64,000 nucleotides of DNA from Planctomycetota bacterium (GTDB taxonomy: Bacteria > Planctomycetota > Planctomycetia > Pirellulales > Pirellulaceae). Position 1 is the stretch's first letter. Every line of letters starts with the position of its first letter. The notes beneath the pieces were generated by a model. The model saw only the letters and a program-made list of their open reading frames with translations. It made no database searches and was not told where the DNA came from. Below are positions 7,942-17,790 of the stretch, one piece after another. Made by a program: the position numbers and the translations under genes. The stretch is taken from contig JAPLNM010000029.1 in NCBI GenBank assembly GCA_026692845.1, positions 59,221-123,220 of the forward strand, given 5' to 3'.

Positions 7942-9153
7942 ATGAAATACGTCATCATCATTCCCGACGGATGTGCGGACTATCCGGTCGAAGCCCTTGG
8001 TGGGAAAACTCCTTTGCAGGCGGCTCATACCCCGCACATGGACGCGATTGCTCGCTCCGGACTCGTCGGTCAATCCGACAACGTTCCATCGCATCTACCG
8101 GCTGGCAGTGAGGTGGCCAACATGACCCTGTTTGGGTACGACCCAAATCGATTCTTTACAGGTCGAGCGCCGATTGAGGCCGCGGCCCAAGGGATCGAAC
8201 TCGGGCCGCACGACTGGGCGATCCGATGCAATACTGTGACGATCCTGAATCAAGTCATGGTCGACTTTACCGCAGACCATGCCAGCAACCAGGAAGCTCG
8301 CGAGATTTTATCGAGCGTCCAAACTGCGATTGGCGATGGGCGGTTGGAATTCACTCCCGGCGTGAGCTATCGCAACCTATTGATTTTCCGCGGCCTGCCA
8401 GGCCAGACAAGTCCCTTTTCGAGCGAGACGCGAACACGAGCACCCCACGATTTGACCGACGGGTCGGTGCTCGATGACTTTCCTCGCGGTCCGGGTTGCG
8501 ACCTGCTGTGCGAGTGGATGCAAAAAAGCAGCGAGGTGCTCGCCAATCACCCTGTCAATGCGGTGCGGATAGCCCAGGGCCGAGAGCCCATCAGTCACCT
8601 TTGGCTCTGGGGCATGGGCAAGACACCATCGCTCGAGAATTTCGAAAAGAGGTTTTCGCTCCGTGGTGCGATGATCACTGCAGTCGATCTCTTAAGGGGT
8701 CTTGCGGCCCTGGTCGGTTGGGAGCGGATCGAAGCCCCTGGTGCGACCGGATATTTAGATACCGACTATGCGTCCAAAGGCAGAACGGCTATTGCTGCTC
8801 TGCAAAATCATGATTTGGTGTGCGTGCACATCGAGGCTCCCGATGAGGCAAGCCACGAGGGCCGCGTCGAGGAAAAGGTCAAGGCGCTAGAAGCGATCGA
8901 TCGGGAGATTGTAGGTCCGTTGCTACAAGCCCTCCGGGAACAAGGAACTTATCGAATCCTCATCACGCCCGATCACCCGACCCCGGTGAGCACCAAGAAG
9001 CACGCGCATGGATGGGTGCCATTTACGATCGCTGGCCATGGGGTTCGACCCGATAAATCGACCAGTTACGACGAGGTATCGGCGTCTCAAAGCGGACTTC
9101 AAATCCCAAGCGGTTGGGAGCTCATGCCCCGCTTTGTGCAAGGGGATTGGTAA
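7942..9153 (+). CDS. apgM: Cofactor-independent phosphoglycerate mutase, archaeal type
   Basis: A 403-residue ApgM-family enzyme that interconverts 3- and 2-phosphoglycerate using a serine nucleophile and two metal ions. The start MKYVIIIPDGCADYP gives the first metal Asp, and HLPAGSEVANMTLFGYDP holds the nucleophilic Ser region. Later, HIEAPDEASHEGR and ITPDHPTPVSTKKHAHG supply the other metal ligands (Asp and His). The GRAPIEAAAQGI segment is typical of this subfamily rather than of bacterial GpmI. ATG 7942 is chosen over TTG 7921 because the conserved strand begins there. It is the last gene of the cysC-led run. Confidence 0.93.
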   Translation: MKYVIIIPDGCADYPVEALGGKTPLQAAHTPHMDAIARSGLVGQSDNVPSHLPAGSEVANMTLFGYDPNRFFTGRAPIEAAAQGIELGPHDWAIRCNTVTILNQVMVDFTADHASNQEAREILSSVQTAIGDGRLEFTPGVSYRNLLIFRGLPGQTSPFSSETRTRAPHDLTDGSVLDDFPRGPGCDLLCEWMQKSSEVLANHPVNAVRIAQGREPISHLWLWGMGKTPSLENFEKRFSLRGAMITAVDLLRGLAALVGWERIEAPGATGYLDTDYASKGRTAIAALQNHDLVCVHIEAPDEASHEGRVEEKVKALEAIDREIVGPLLQALREQGTYRILITPDHPTPVSTKKHAHGWVPFTIAGHGVRPDKSTSYDEVSASQSGLQIPSGWELMPRFVQGDW

Positions 9154-9198
9154 GCCTTACTGCGACGGGTTATCTTCCAGGCTTGAGAGATCAGGTTG

Positions 9199-10107
9199 TT
9201 ACTCCCGCAGTTCGCGGCCCGTCAGGTGCAAAAAGACATGATGCAGGTTGGGGGTTTGGAGTTCGAGGTTTTTGATGCGGACGCCCGAGCTAGCCAAGCC
9301 TTCCATCCAAGCGGGGAGTTCGTCAGCGAGATTTTCACAGGCTCCGACGATCCGACCGGTGGAGGTTTGGAGGGTCAAGCCCGCAGGAAGCTTACCGACG
9401 GTCCCTTCGACATCCAGCGACACGCGCTTTTTTTTGCCCACGGTTTGTTCCAAGAGCTGTTCGATGCGGCCTTGCGCGATGACTTGGCCATGATCGATAA
9501 TCACGATCCGGTCGCTTCGCTCTTGGGCTTCGTCCAGATGATGGGTTGTAAGCAGGATGGTTGTCCCCAGACGGTTCAATTCATCGAGCATATCGAAGAT
9601 CCGTTGACGGCTTTGGGGATCGACACCGACGGTGGGTTCATCGAGCAGCAAAAGTCCGGGTTGGTGCATCACTCCGCAAGCGATGTTGACGCGTCGTTTC
9701 ATCCCCCCGGAAAATTTCGCCGTCAGATCGCCGGCTCGATCTTGGAGTCCGATCCAGTCCAGGGCCCAGTCGACGCGATCGTGGAGTTTGCGCCCCCTCA
9801 GGCCGTGCAATCGAGCAAAGCATTCGAGGTTTTCACGGGCCGATAGGTCTGGATAAATCGCCAGTTCTTGGGGCACGACCCCGAGTTGCGCAGCGGCATT
9901 GGGTTGACCGAGTTTTTTCCCAAAGAGTTTGATTTCTCCGGCCGAAACCTCGATGCGTCCGCTGATGCAGCGGATCAGGGTGGTTTTTCCAGCCCCGTTT
10001 GGACCTAGCAGGGCGATCCGTTCACCGGCGCGAACAGCGAAGCTCACCCCTTGGAGTGCTTCGTGCCCGGCGTAGGCTTTGCGAAGATCGCTCACTTCCA
10101 AAGCCAT
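9199..10107 (-). CDS. ABC-2 type transporter ATP-binding protein
   Basis: A 302-residue ATPase. Walker A GPNGAGKTT is at residues 35-43, the Q-loop at VVPQE, the signature at KFSGGMKRRV, Walker B at LLLLDEPT and the H-loop at TTHH, followed by a roughly 70-residue C-terminal domain typical of DrrA/CcmA-like exporters. ATG 10107 begins the conserved MALEVSDLRKAY; the frame stays open to a TTG at 10215 but that segment overlaps the promoter of the divergent kinase. No permease gene follows: the convergent apgM lies 45 bases downstream. The partner permease must be elsewhere, so the substrate cannot be predicted. Confidence 0.88.
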   Translation of the reverse strand: MALEVSDLRKAYAGHEALQGVSFAVRAGERIALLGPNGAGKTTLIRCISGRIEVSAGEIKLFGKKLGQPNAAAQLGVVPQELAIYPDLSARENLECFARLHGLRGRKLHDRVDWALDWIGLQDRAGDLTAKFSGGMKRRVNIACGVMHQPGLLLLDEPTVGVDPQSRQRIFDMLDELNRLGTTILLTTHHLDEAQERSDRIVIIDHGQVIAQGRIEQLLEQTVGKKKRVSLDVEGTVGKLPAGLTLQTSTGRIVGACENLADELPAWMEGLASSGVRIKNLELQTPNLHHVFLHLTGRELRE

Positions 10108-10207
10108 GGCCTTGGGGGATCGCACGGGTTCAATGAAATGACTCAGAAGATTGGGTTTCGCGGTAGGTACCAATGAAACGTTCCTTTGCGGCAAACCGGA
10201 TCGCAAT

Positions 10208-10236
10208 TTCACCAAGCAGATGCTTCGTGGTATAAT
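10208..10236 (+). promoter_or_regulatory. Candidate sigma70-type promoter for the protein kinase gene
   Basis: TTCACC (10208-10213), a 17-base spacer and a perfect TATAAT (10231-10236), 48 bases before the kinase ATG. Four of six -35 bases match the consensus. Confidence 0.5.
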
Positions 10237-10284
10237 ACCTCATACAAGCCTTCGATCCGAGCCCGCTAGAGTGAACTGATACCG

Positions 10285-11229
10285 ATGGGTATTTTTGACA
10301 GTCTTTTCAAGAAGAACGCCGGTGCAAGCAAGGGCAAGTCGGCGTCAAGCGAGCATGCCTCGGGGATCGAAAGGTCGACGAAAGTCAGCAAATCCGTCGA
10401 CATCGAAGCCCGTTTTGAGCGCCTCCGATCGGCTATCTCCGGGACCATGGGCAACTTCTTTGTGGCCAAGGACCGGCTTCACAACCATCGTGTCGTGGGG
10501 GTCAAGCTTTGCGATACGGACAAAGTCCAGTTCTTCGAAAACCGGTTCAAGGGATTGAATAAGCCCAGCGAGGGCGAGATCGCCATCGGGCTCAACCACA
10601 CCAACATCGTTGAGACTTACGAATACGGAACATCGAATCGAGGCCAGCAGTTGATCGTCATGGAGTACATCGACGGGCCTGGGTTGCATCAGCTCATCGC
10701 CGAACGCAAGGAAGATCTCTTGGCCGGCAAGCGGCTCGATTTGATCACCCAGATGGCCGAGGCTCTCGCTTATCTGCACCGCAAAGAGTTCATCCACAGG
10801 GATGTTTGCCCGAGAAACTACATCGTTCTCAAGGACATGTCGAAGGTCAAGTTGATCGACTTTGGGCTCACGCTCCCTGCGACGAAAGCCTTCATGGCAC
10901 CAGGGAACCGCACCGGGACACCTTTGTACATGTCCCCAGAGATCGTTCGGCGGCGATCGACGGACAAACGGGTCGACATTTTTTCCTTTGCCGTGACCTG
11001 CTATCACATGATCGCCTTCGATCTACCTTGGCAAATCTCCGACACCACGGGCCGAGCCGCTTTGCAACACGACACATCACCGCCGCGCGAGATCACCGAG
11101 CACCGACCTGACATTGACAAGGTTTTAGCCGGTACGATCATGGCCGCGATGCACCCGAACCCCGAATTGCGCACACCCGACATGGAGACCTTCTTGCGGC
11201 AGTTGCGCAATGTCAAAACATCTTTGTGA
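10285..11229 (+). CDS. Eukaryote-like serine/threonine protein kinase
   Basis: A 314-residue soluble Hanks-type kinase without a membrane segment. Key residues are present: Lys74 in GVKLC, a helix-C Glu around residue 96-98, HRDVCPRN with the catalytic Asp173 and Asn178, and DFGLT at 192-196. GTPLYMSPEIVR is the APE-equivalent, and VDIFSFAVTCYHM follows. The glycine-rich loop is poor (ISGTMGNFFVA replaces GxGxxG), so nucleotide binding may be altered, but otherwise it looks active. The N-terminal 40 residues are low-complexity and Ser/Lys-rich. There is no sensor domain, so it may act downstream of other proteins. It is monocistronic, followed by the SRP RNA. Confidence 0.88.
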   Translation: MGIFDSLFKKNAGASKGKSASSEHASGIERSTKVSKSVDIEARFERLRSAISGTMGNFFVAKDRLHNHRVVGVKLCDTDKVQFFENRFKGLNKPSEGEIAIGLNHTNIVETYEYGTSNRGQQLIVMEYIDGPGLHQLIAERKEDLLAGKRLDLITQMAEALAYLHRKEFIHRDVCPRNYIVLKDMSKVKLIDFGLTLPATKAFMAPGNRTGTPLYMSPEIVRRRSTDKRVDIFSFAVTCYHMIAFDLPWQISDTTGRAALQHDTSPPREITEHRPDIDKVLAGTIMAAMHPNPELRTPDMETFLRQLRNVKTSL

Positions 11230-11311
11230 AAAAACCTGAAGTAACCTTTCCGTTGCAGTTTTGGGCTTTCCGCGACCCGAAAGGGATCTATACTGTTGGA
11301 GACTTACAGCA

Positions 11312-11415
11312 GTGCCCGTCAAGGGCTCTCGCGAGGGGGAAGCGTGAATCTGGTCAGGACTTAAGTGTAGCAGCCATAAGCGTCATACTCTTGTGCGGGG
11401 GCCTTTGACGGGCAT
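11312..11415 (+). ncRNA. ffs: Signal recognition particle RNA, small bacterial (4.5S-like) type
   Basis: TGCCCGTCAAGGGC (11313-11326) pairs with GCCTTTGACGGGCA (11401-11414) to form the long closing stem. The conserved Ffh-binding internal loop is visible as GGTCAGG (11352-11358) and AGCAGCC (11369-11375). Between them is ACUUAAGUGU where E. coli has UCCGGAAGGA, so the apical loop appears to be UUAA rather than GGAA. A T-rich stretch (11414-11425) follows and can terminate transcription. TATACT at 11289-11294 could be the -10 element. At about 104 bases it lacks an Alu domain. It is not in a protein frame and lies in the gap between the kinase and hemL. Confidence 0.85.
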
Positions 11416-11462
11416 TTTCTTTTTTAGGCATTCTCTTTTTAAGGCATTTTCTATTTAACGGC

Positions 11463-12755
11463 CTAAGCGTTTTCATTGAAGAAATCTCGGGCCGCCTGGA
11501 TAGTCCGATCGATATCTTCTGGGGTATGCGATCGGGAGAAAAAGAGGGCTTCGAATTGGCTGCAGGGCATATAGACCCCGCGTTGGATCAGACCCCAGAA
11601 GTACTTGGCAAAGAGTTTCCGATTCGATCGATCTGCACTGGGCCAATCGACGACCGGTTGGGGGTTAAAAAAGAGGGTCATCATGCTTCCGACACGTTGC
11701 ATTTGGGCATCGATCCCATGGTCGCGAGCGGCCCCTAGGAGTCCATCGGCGAGACGTTTGCCGAGAGATTCGAGATACGCATAAGGTGGATCGCTGGCAA
11801 GGAGTTCGAGGGTTTTGGCCCCGGCGGCTGTTGCAAGGGGGTTGCCTGATAGGGTACCGGCTTGGTAGACCTTACCGGCCGGCATGACATGGTCCATAAT
11901 GTCGGCTCGGCCCCCGTAGGCGGCAAGTGGGAGTCCTCCGCCGACGATCTTGCCTAGAGTCGTCATGTCGGGTTGGATTCCGAAGATTTCTTGGGCTCCA
12001 CCGTAAGCGACACGGAACCCGGTCATTACCTCATCGAAGATCAGGACCACCCCGTGATTGCGTGTTTCTTCGCGAAGTGTAGAGAGGAATTCGGGCGTGG
12101 GGATGACCGTCCCCATGTTACCGACGACTGGTTCGAGGATCACCGCAGCGATCGATGCGCCTTGTTGGTGCAAAGTTTCGCGGAGCGACTGGCAATCGTT
12201 GTAGTTCAGCACGATGGTGTCTTGCGAGGTTCCTGGGGTAACCCCTGGTGAGTCCGGCACACCGAGGGTTGCTGCAGCGGATCCGGCTGAGACAAGCAGC
12301 GAGTCGACATGCCCGTGATAGCAGCCCGAGAATTTGATGATCCGATTTCGGCCGCTGTAACCACGAGCCACACGGATGGCGCTCATGGTCGCTTCGGTAC
12401 CGGAGCTGACAAGTCGCACGCGCTGCATACTTGGGAAGGCCTTGAGGATCAGTTCCGCGATCCGCGATTCGTTTTCCGTCGGTGCGCCGTAGGAAGTTCC
12501 TTTTTGGGCGGCTTGGACGATCGCTTCGATCACTCTGGGATCGGCGTGTCCGAGGATCATCGGGCCCCAGGATCCGATGTAATCGATAAATGCATTGCCA
12601 TCGAGGTCGTGCAGATAGGCACCCTGGGCTCGATCGATAAACAACGGATGACCCCCCACAGCGCCAAAGGCGCGGGCCGGGGAGTTGACCCCTCCGGGAA
12701 TCAGTCGTTTGGCTCGCTCAAATGCGGCATGGCTTTTGGTCAGATCGATATTCAT
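11463..12755 (-). CDS. hemL: Glutamate-1-semialdehyde 2,1-aminomutase
   Basis: A 430-residue class III PLP aminotransferase that makes 5-aminolevulinate from glutamate-1-semialdehyde in the C5 haem pathway. The PLP lysine lies in TTLGKIVGGGLPLAAYGG. FDEVMTGFRVAYGG and VSSGTEATMSAIRVARG are the expected cofactor and substrate segments, and the GNPLATAAG motif follows. Length and start (ATG 12755, MNIDLTKSHAAFERAKRLIPGGVNSP) are typical. It converges on the SRP RNA and stands alone; no hemA or hemB is near. Confidence 0.95.
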   Translation of the reverse strand: MNIDLTKSHAAFERAKRLIPGGVNSPARAFGAVGGHPLFIDRAQGAYLHDLDGNAFIDYIGSWGPMILGHADPRVIEAIVQAAQKGTSYGAPTENESRIAELILKAFPSMQRVRLVSSGTEATMSAIRVARGYSGRNRIIKFSGCYHGHVDSLLVSAGSAAATLGVPDSPGVTPGTSQDTIVLNYNDCQSLRETLHQQGASIAAVILEPVVGNMGTVIPTPEFLSTLREETRNHGVVLIFDEVMTGFRVAYGGAQEIFGIQPDMTTLGKIVGGGLPLAAYGGRADIMDHVMPAGKVYQAGTLSGNPLATAAGAKTLELLASDPPYAYLESLGKRLADGLLGAARDHGIDAQMQRVGSMMTLFFNPQPVVDWPSADRSNRKLFAKYFWGLIQRGVYMPCSQFEALFFSRSHTPEDIDRTIQAARDFFNENA

Positions 12756-12902
12756 GATCGTTCGGTTTGGTCTTTCCGGGCCGTTGGTCTTTCCTCGTGG
12801 GGGATCACCGGGGATAATGCGTCTGGGATGGATCCGTAGAAATCCTACCAGACATAACGGCTGGGAAAAGTTGAAGTTGGCACCAAACCACTAATTCGCA
12901 TT

Positions 12903-13931
12903 ATGAGTTCAGGCACTTTGGTCAATCGAATGATTCTCGCTGCAGCCATCGGGTTGCCTGTTGGCCCGGTGGTTGCCGATTACTTTGGCCCTGCGACCAA
13001 AGCGCGTTGGATGCTGGCAAAAGCGGCCAATGCGTTCGATCAAGGCAACGTGGCCGAGGCACAAAAGCTCCTCGAGGAGGCTTATACGAAGTCACCGGAC
13101 ATTGCAGCCGACCGGAACTTTCTCAAGCAGGTCGATCGGGTCGAGGCCGATAACGACTCGAGTGCGGTTTCGAGTTTTTACGTCGATCTCTGGGAGCGGC
13201 GGATCGGTCAGATAGAAAATCCTGCGATCCGCTCGGAGGCTGCTTTTGCTATCTCTTCGCTGCTTTCGAACCGCAAAAAGTTCGACGATGCGGCTCGGAT
13301 ATTGAGCGAAAATCTGCCTGCTCTCGAGCAACGAACTGCAGTCCAAAACAATCAGATGGCCTACATGAGAGCCTTGGCGGGCAAGAACCTTGATGAGGCA
13401 CTTGTCGAGATCGATACGGCGATCAAAACCGCCGAGAACGAGTCGTTTCTGGACACCAAAGGATGGGTGCTGCATCGCATGGGCCGAAACGAAGAGGCGT
13501 TGATCGTCATGGACAAATCGCTTGCCAAGCTGATCGAAGCTTGGAGTTCTAATCCCAAGCTCGAGCGGTGCTTGGTCCGCATCGAGGAGTTGCAAGCCCA
13601 GGCTGCGGGCCCAGCCTCGCAAACCGCCTCGCAAACCGCCTCGCAAACCGCCTCGCAAACCGGCCAAGAGACCGCGTCCGACACACCAGTGGCCGAGGCA
13701 CCAGTGGCCCAAGCACCAGTGGCCAGCAGATCCAAAGGCTGGGGGGTCGATGCGCTGCTCGAGGAGTTCCCTGAGCTTTCGCGAGGGCTTCCTGAAACAC
13801 TCGAGATTTTCGCGACGCTTCGGTATCACCGTTTGCGGATCTGTGAGGCCTTGGGCAAGACCCAGGAGGTTGACCGCGAGACGGCTTGGTTGCAAGCGTT
13901 TTCCAAGAAGGAACTCGAAGAACTGTTCTAA
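12903..13931 (+). CDS. TPR-containing protein with Ala-Ser-Gln-Thr repeats
   Basis: A 342-residue protein. Residues about 10-27 are hydrophobic and may be a signal peptide or membrane anchor. TPR-like helix pairs occur at ANAFDQGNVAEAQKLLEEAY and GWVLHRMGRNEEALIVMDKS. A spacer made of four ASQT repeats, then PVAEAPVAQAPVA, separates them from a C-terminal helical part. It starts 147 bases from the divergent hemL and is followed by gyrA about 200 bases later. Function unknown; TPRs suggest a scaffold role. Confidence 0.75.
   Translation: MSSGTLVNRMILAAAIGLPVGPVVADYFGPATKARWMLAKAANAFDQGNVAEAQKLLEEAYTKSPDIAADRNFLKQVDRVEADNDSSAVSSFYVDLWERRIGQIENPAIRSEAAFAISSLLSNRKKFDDAARILSENLPALEQRTAVQNNQMAYMRALAGKNLDEALVEIDTAIKTAENESFLDTKGWVLHRMGRNEEALIVMDKSLAKLIEAWSSNPKLERCLVRIEELQAQAAGPASQTASQTASQTASQTGQETASDTPVAEAPVAQAPVASRSKGWGVDALLEEFPELSRGLPETLEIFATLRYHRLRICEALGKTQEVDRETAWLQAFSKKELEELF
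13614..13661 (+). repeat. Four perfect 12-bp repeats GCCTCGCAAACC
   Basis: Four contiguous copies encode Ala-Ser-Gln-Thr four times inside the TPR protein. A second set of imperfect 15-base units (CCAGTGGCC cores) follows immediately. Confidence 0.95.
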
Positions 13932-14132
13932 AGCCTCAAGGGGCTGGGACAAGGGGGGTTGAAAAAGGGTTTTGAATCGAATTTTCGTAGGGTTTTTGTG
14001 ACGCCCGAGCCCGCTTGGCCGATTGTGGATTTTCGGCAAAAACAGTACAATTTTCGATTGGGATTGGTTGGGTCGTCGCCCCCCGAACCGATCGAACTTG
14101 ACTTGTCTTCTTGAGCAGAAAAGAACAGATCC

Positions 14133-17048
14133 GTGTCGAACGTCCCACCCGATGATTTTGACCCGAACGATCCCTCGAGTCTTCCTACCTCCGGGGACGG
14201 CACTGGTGGCGGCGAGCGGATGATCCAGGAGCCGATCCAAGACGAGTTGCGAGACAGCTATCTGACCTACGCCATGAGCGTCATCGTCAGCCGAGCGCTT
14301 CCGGATGTTCGAGACGGGTTGAAGCCCAGTCAGCGCCGAATTTTGGTCGCCATGAACGACCTGAGCTTGACCCCCGGGGCCGCACGGGTCAAGTGTGCGA
14401 AGATCGCTGGGGATACTTCGGGAAACTACCACCCGCACGGCGAAGCGATTATTTATCCGACCCTTGTCCGCATGGCCCAGGAGTGGAACATGCGCCATGT
14501 GCTGATCGACAAGCAAGGGAACTTCGGGTCGATCGCAGGCTTGCCTGCGGCTGCGATGCGGTACACCGAAGCCCGTTTGGCAGGCCCTGCGGCGATGATG
14601 CTCGAGGATCTCAAACTCGACACCGTCGATTTCATTCCCACCTACGACGAGCGACGTACCGAACCGGTCGTTTTGCCCTCGCGGTTCCCGAATCTGTTGG
14701 TCAATGGAGCCCAAGGCATCGCCGTCGGGATGGCAACGAGCATCCCACCTCACAACTTGCGAGAAGTATGCAACGCCCTGCTGCGTGTGATCGATAACCC
14801 CGAGGTATCGATCGCCGAGCTTTGCGACATCGTCCCGGGACCCGATTTCCCCACCGGTGGGATCATCTGCGGTCGCTACAACATCCGCAAAGCCTACATG
14901 ACTGGTCGCTCAACGATCATCGTCCGGGCCCATGTGGACATCGTCGAAGAAGGCCGAAAATCCAAACTCATCATCCGCGATATCCCTTTTCAACAAGCCC
15001 GAGATCGCGTGGTTGAAAAAATCGCTGAATTGGTCCGCAGCGATCGAATCCGTGGCATTTCGGGGATTCGTGACGAAAGCGACTTGAAAGAACCCGTTCG
15101 ATTGGTCATCGAGATCAAGCAAAACTCCGACCCGAACGTCGTACTCAACCAGTTGTTTCAATTCTCTCCCCTTCAAGAAACCATTTCGATCATCCTCCTT
15201 GCGCTTGTCGACGGCAAGCCTCGTGAGCTGAACCTCAAAGAGCTCCTTCAAGAGTTCATTCGGCATCGCGTCACGGTCATCCGCCGACGCACCCAGTACT
15301 TGCTCGGCGCCGCAAGGAAGCGCAAGCACGTCATCGAAGGACTTCTGCTGGCGCTGGCCGATATCGATCGCATCATCGCCCTGATTCGTTCGAGCCGCAC
15401 GCAGGCCGAGGCCAAAGAGAAACTCATGGGCGTCGAGTGCCCAGCCTCGATGATGCAACGCGCCCTGGGAGAGCGCGGCTATGCCGACTTCCAACTCGAA
15501 CGCGGTGCAGCCGACGCTTACAAACTCACCAGCGTCCAGACCGATTCGATTCTGAGAATGACCCTCGGCCAACTCGCCGGCTTGGAACAAGAAAAACTCG
15601 GCCAAGAGCATGCTGCAATCCTCGAGGAAATCGAAGGCTACCGCGACATCTTGGGCAATCCGACCAAGATCTACGGGATCATCCGAGAAGACCTTGCGGA
15701 AATCTCCCGCAAATACGGGACCGACCGAACAACGGAAATCTCCGACGTGGAACTCGGAAACTACAACATGGAAGACCTCATCACCGAGGAGTCCATGGTC
15801 GTGACCATTTCGCACCAAGGCTACATCAAACGCATTCCCGCATCGATCTACAAGGCTCAAAAACGCGGTGGCAAAGGTATCACCGGTCTAAAAGCCGAAG
15901 AGCAGGATCCCGTCGAGCACCTGTTTGTCGCAAGCACCCATGCTTACCTGCTGTTCTTTACCAACCAAGGAAAAGTTTACTGGCAGAAGGTCTGGGAGCT
16001 TCCCCAAATGAGCAGGGAAAGCAAAGGTCGCGCCATCGTCAATCTGCTGAACCTAACGCCCGAAGAGAAAATCCGCGACTGTGTCCCAGTGCGCGATTTC
16101 AACCTCCCAGGCCACTTCCTGATGATGGCCACCAAAAAAGGTATCATCAAAAAGACCCCGCTGGAGGCTTACAGCCGACCGAAAAAAGGGGGCATCATCG
16201 CGATCAAACTGCGCGAAGATGACGAACTGGTCGATGTCGTGATCACCAAACCCAAAGACCAAATCATCCTTTCGACCGCAGGTGGGATGGCCATCCGATT
16301 CGGCCAGAACGACGCGCGTTCCATGGGTCGAAACACCTCGGGTGTCAAAGGAATCTCGTTGAAAAAACAAGACGAAGTCGTCGGGATGGTCGTCGCTGAC
16401 CCCACGGCTACTTTGCTGACCGTCTGCCAAAACGGATACGGCAAACGTACCAGTTTCGGGCCAGGCGATGAACTGCTCATCAAAGAAGACGATCCGACGC
16501 TCGATGACGATGCGGTCGATTCGCTCGCCGAGCAGCCAGACGCCACAGATCAGGCAGACTCCCCAGATCAGCCCGAGGCGCCAGATCAGCCCGACGCGCC
16601 AGAAGCAGTCGGCGATGATGCGGCCAACGACGAAAACGCCTCGGCCCCACGCTACCGGACCCAGCGTCGGGGTGGCAAAGGCATCATCGACATCAAGACC
16701 ACCAAGCGCAACGGACCTGTCGTCAGCACCGTGGCTGTCTATGACAACGACGAACTGATCATGATGACGTCGCGTGGAAAAATCCAACGCATCGCCGCTA
16801 GCGATATCAGCGTCATCGGACGCAACACGCAAGGAGTCCGTATCATGAGCCTCGATGAAAACGACACCCTCGCGGCCGTCGTGCGAGTCCCGGCTGCGGA
16901 TATCGAGGCCGAAGCTGCCCGTGTCGAGGCCGAAGCCCGCGAACAAGCGGCCAAAGCTCCACCAACCTCGCAGGAGCCCAACCCAAGCGTCTTGGACTCC
17001 GTAGACCCAGAAAACGAAATCGACTCGGAGAACGAATCGGAAGAATGA
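14133..17048 (+). CDS. gyrA: DNA gyrase subunit A (with atypical quinolone-determining region)
   Basis: A 971-residue type II topoisomerase cleavage subunit. The catalytic Tyr is Tyr144 in AAMRYTEAR. The QRDR reads [11 protein letters not shown], so the positions of E. coli Ser83 and Asp87 are Ala105 and Pro109. The C-terminal beta-pinwheel contains a GyrA box QKRGGKG and a second QRRGGKG; just before the latter sits an acidic insertion of roughly 60 residues built from Asp/Gln/Pro/Ala units. Another acidic tail closes the protein. Start is GTG 14133; ATG 14220 ([11 protein letters not shown]) is a credible alternative because the first 29 residues are low complexity. It overlaps the next gene by ATGA. 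A ParC role is less likely given the GyrA boxes. Confidence 0.9.
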   Translation: MSNVPPDDFDPNDPSSLPTSGDGTGGGERMIQEPIQDELRDSYLTYAMSVIVSRALPDVRDGLKPSQRRILVAMNDLSLTPGAARVKCAKIAGDTSGNYHPHGEAIIYPTLVRMAQEWNMRHVLIDKQGNFGSIAGLPAAAMRYTEARLAGPAAMMLEDLKLDTVDFIPTYDERRTEPVVLPSRFPNLLVNGAQGIAVGMATSIPPHNLREVCNALLRVIDNPEVSIAELCDIVPGPDFPTGGIICGRYNIRKAYMTGRSTIIVRAHVDIVEEGRKSKLIIRDIPFQQARDRVVEKIAELVRSDRIRGISGIRDESDLKEPVRLVIEIKQNSDPNVVLNQLFQFSPLQETISIILLALVDGKPRELNLKELLQEFIRHRVTVIRRRTQYLLGAARKRKHVIEGLLLALADIDRIIALIRSSRTQAEAKEKLMGVECPASMMQRALGERGYADFQLERGAADAYKLTSVQTDSILRMTLGQLAGLEQEKLGQEHAAILEEIEGYRDILGNPTKIYGIIREDLAEISRKYGTDRTTEISDVELGNYNMEDLITEESMVVTISHQGYIKRIPASIYKAQKRGGKGITGLKAEEQDPVEHLFVASTHAYLLFFTNQGKVYWQKVWELPQMSRESKGRAIVNLLNLTPEEKIRDCVPVRDFNLPGHFLMMATKKGIIKKTPLEAYSRPKKGGIIAIKLREDDELVDVVITKPKDQIILSTAGGMAIRFGQNDARSMGRNTSGVKGISLKKQDEVVGMVVADPTATLLTVCQNGYGKRTSFGPGDELLIKEDDPTLDDDAVDSLAEQPDATDQADSPDQPEAPDQPDAPEAVGDDAANDENASAPRYRTQRRGGKGIIDIKTTKRNGPVVSTVAVYDNDELIMMTSRGKIQRIAASDISVIGRNTQGVRIMSLDENDTLAAVVRVPAADIEAEAARVEAEAREQAAKAPPTSQEPNPSVLDSVDPENEIDSENESEE

Positions 17049-17773
17049 CCAGCCCGATAGGACCCTCGAGCTTGGTACTGGTCTGTACCTACAACGAACG
17101 GGAAAACCTTCCGAGCCTCCTCGAGGCCGTTCAACGCGCGACGCCTGATTCGGATATCCTCATCGTCGATGACCACTCGCCCGACGGTACGGCCGATTGG
17201 GTCCGAATGCACCAAAAGTCCAACCCACGCGTTTATCTCATCGAGCGAAACGGGAAACTTGGACTCGGAACAGCCATCCGAACCGGGATGCACTATGCGA
17301 TCGAGCATCGCTACGATTGGCTTGTCAATCTCGATGGAGATCTCAGTCATGATCCGGCGGTGATCCCCCAAATGGTCTCCATCCGCGATGCATTCGATCT
17401 GGTGATCGGATCGAGGTATGTACCAGGGGGAGGTTTGCAAGGCTGTTCTTGGCGGCGGATCGCCGTGAGCCGCTTTGCGAATCTGCTGGCGCGTTGGATG
17501 GTCGGTTGGTCGATCCGCGATTGCAGCAGCGCTTATCGTCTCTATCGTGTCGCGATGCTCGAAGCGATCGACCTCGGTGCGTTGCAGGAAACAGGTTACG
17601 GGTTTCTCGAGGAGATCCTCGCGCATGTGCTCAAGTCCGGTGCGAGAGTTACCGAGGTGCCTATCGTGTACCGAGAACGACGCCTTGGCCAATCGAAAAT
17701 CTCCCTCCGAGAAGCCCGATCGGCCTTCTCGGCCTTGCTCAAAGCCTCGGCGATCCATCGCTCAAAGAAATAG
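17045..17773 (+). CDS. GT2 glycosyltransferase, polyprenol-phosphate mannosyltransferase type
   Basis: A 242-residue family 2 glycosyltransferase of the Dpm1 type. [15 protein letters not shown] is the nucleotide-binding start, DDHSPDGT gives the first Asp pair and [10 protein letters not shown] carries the DxD metal motif; SRYVPGGG and RLYR follow. It lacks C-terminal membrane helices, like short Dpm1 enzymes. It probably transfers a hexose from a nucleotide sugar to a polyprenyl phosphate carrier; donor specificity is unknown. Translation is probably coupled to gyrA through an ATGA overlap, although no functional link is obvious. Confidence 0.85.
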   Translation: MTSPIGPSSLVLVCTYNERENLPSLLEAVQRATPDSDILIVDDHSPDGTADWVRMHQKSNPRVYLIERNGKLGLGTAIRTGMHYAIEHRYDWLVNLDGDLSHDPAVIPQMVSIRDAFDLVIGSRYVPGGGLQGCSWRRIAVSRFANLLARWMVGWSIRDCSSAYRLYRVAMLEAIDLGALQETGYGFLEEILAHVLKSGARVTEVPIVYRERRLGQSKISLREARSAFSALLKASAIHRSKK

Positions 17774-17790
17774 GCAACAGCACCGACAGG

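Noticed and set aside
13092..14753. 553-residue minus-strand ORF across the TPR gene and gyrA start
   Set aside because: Antisense to two supported genes, Arg/Gly-rich composition, no family resemblance.
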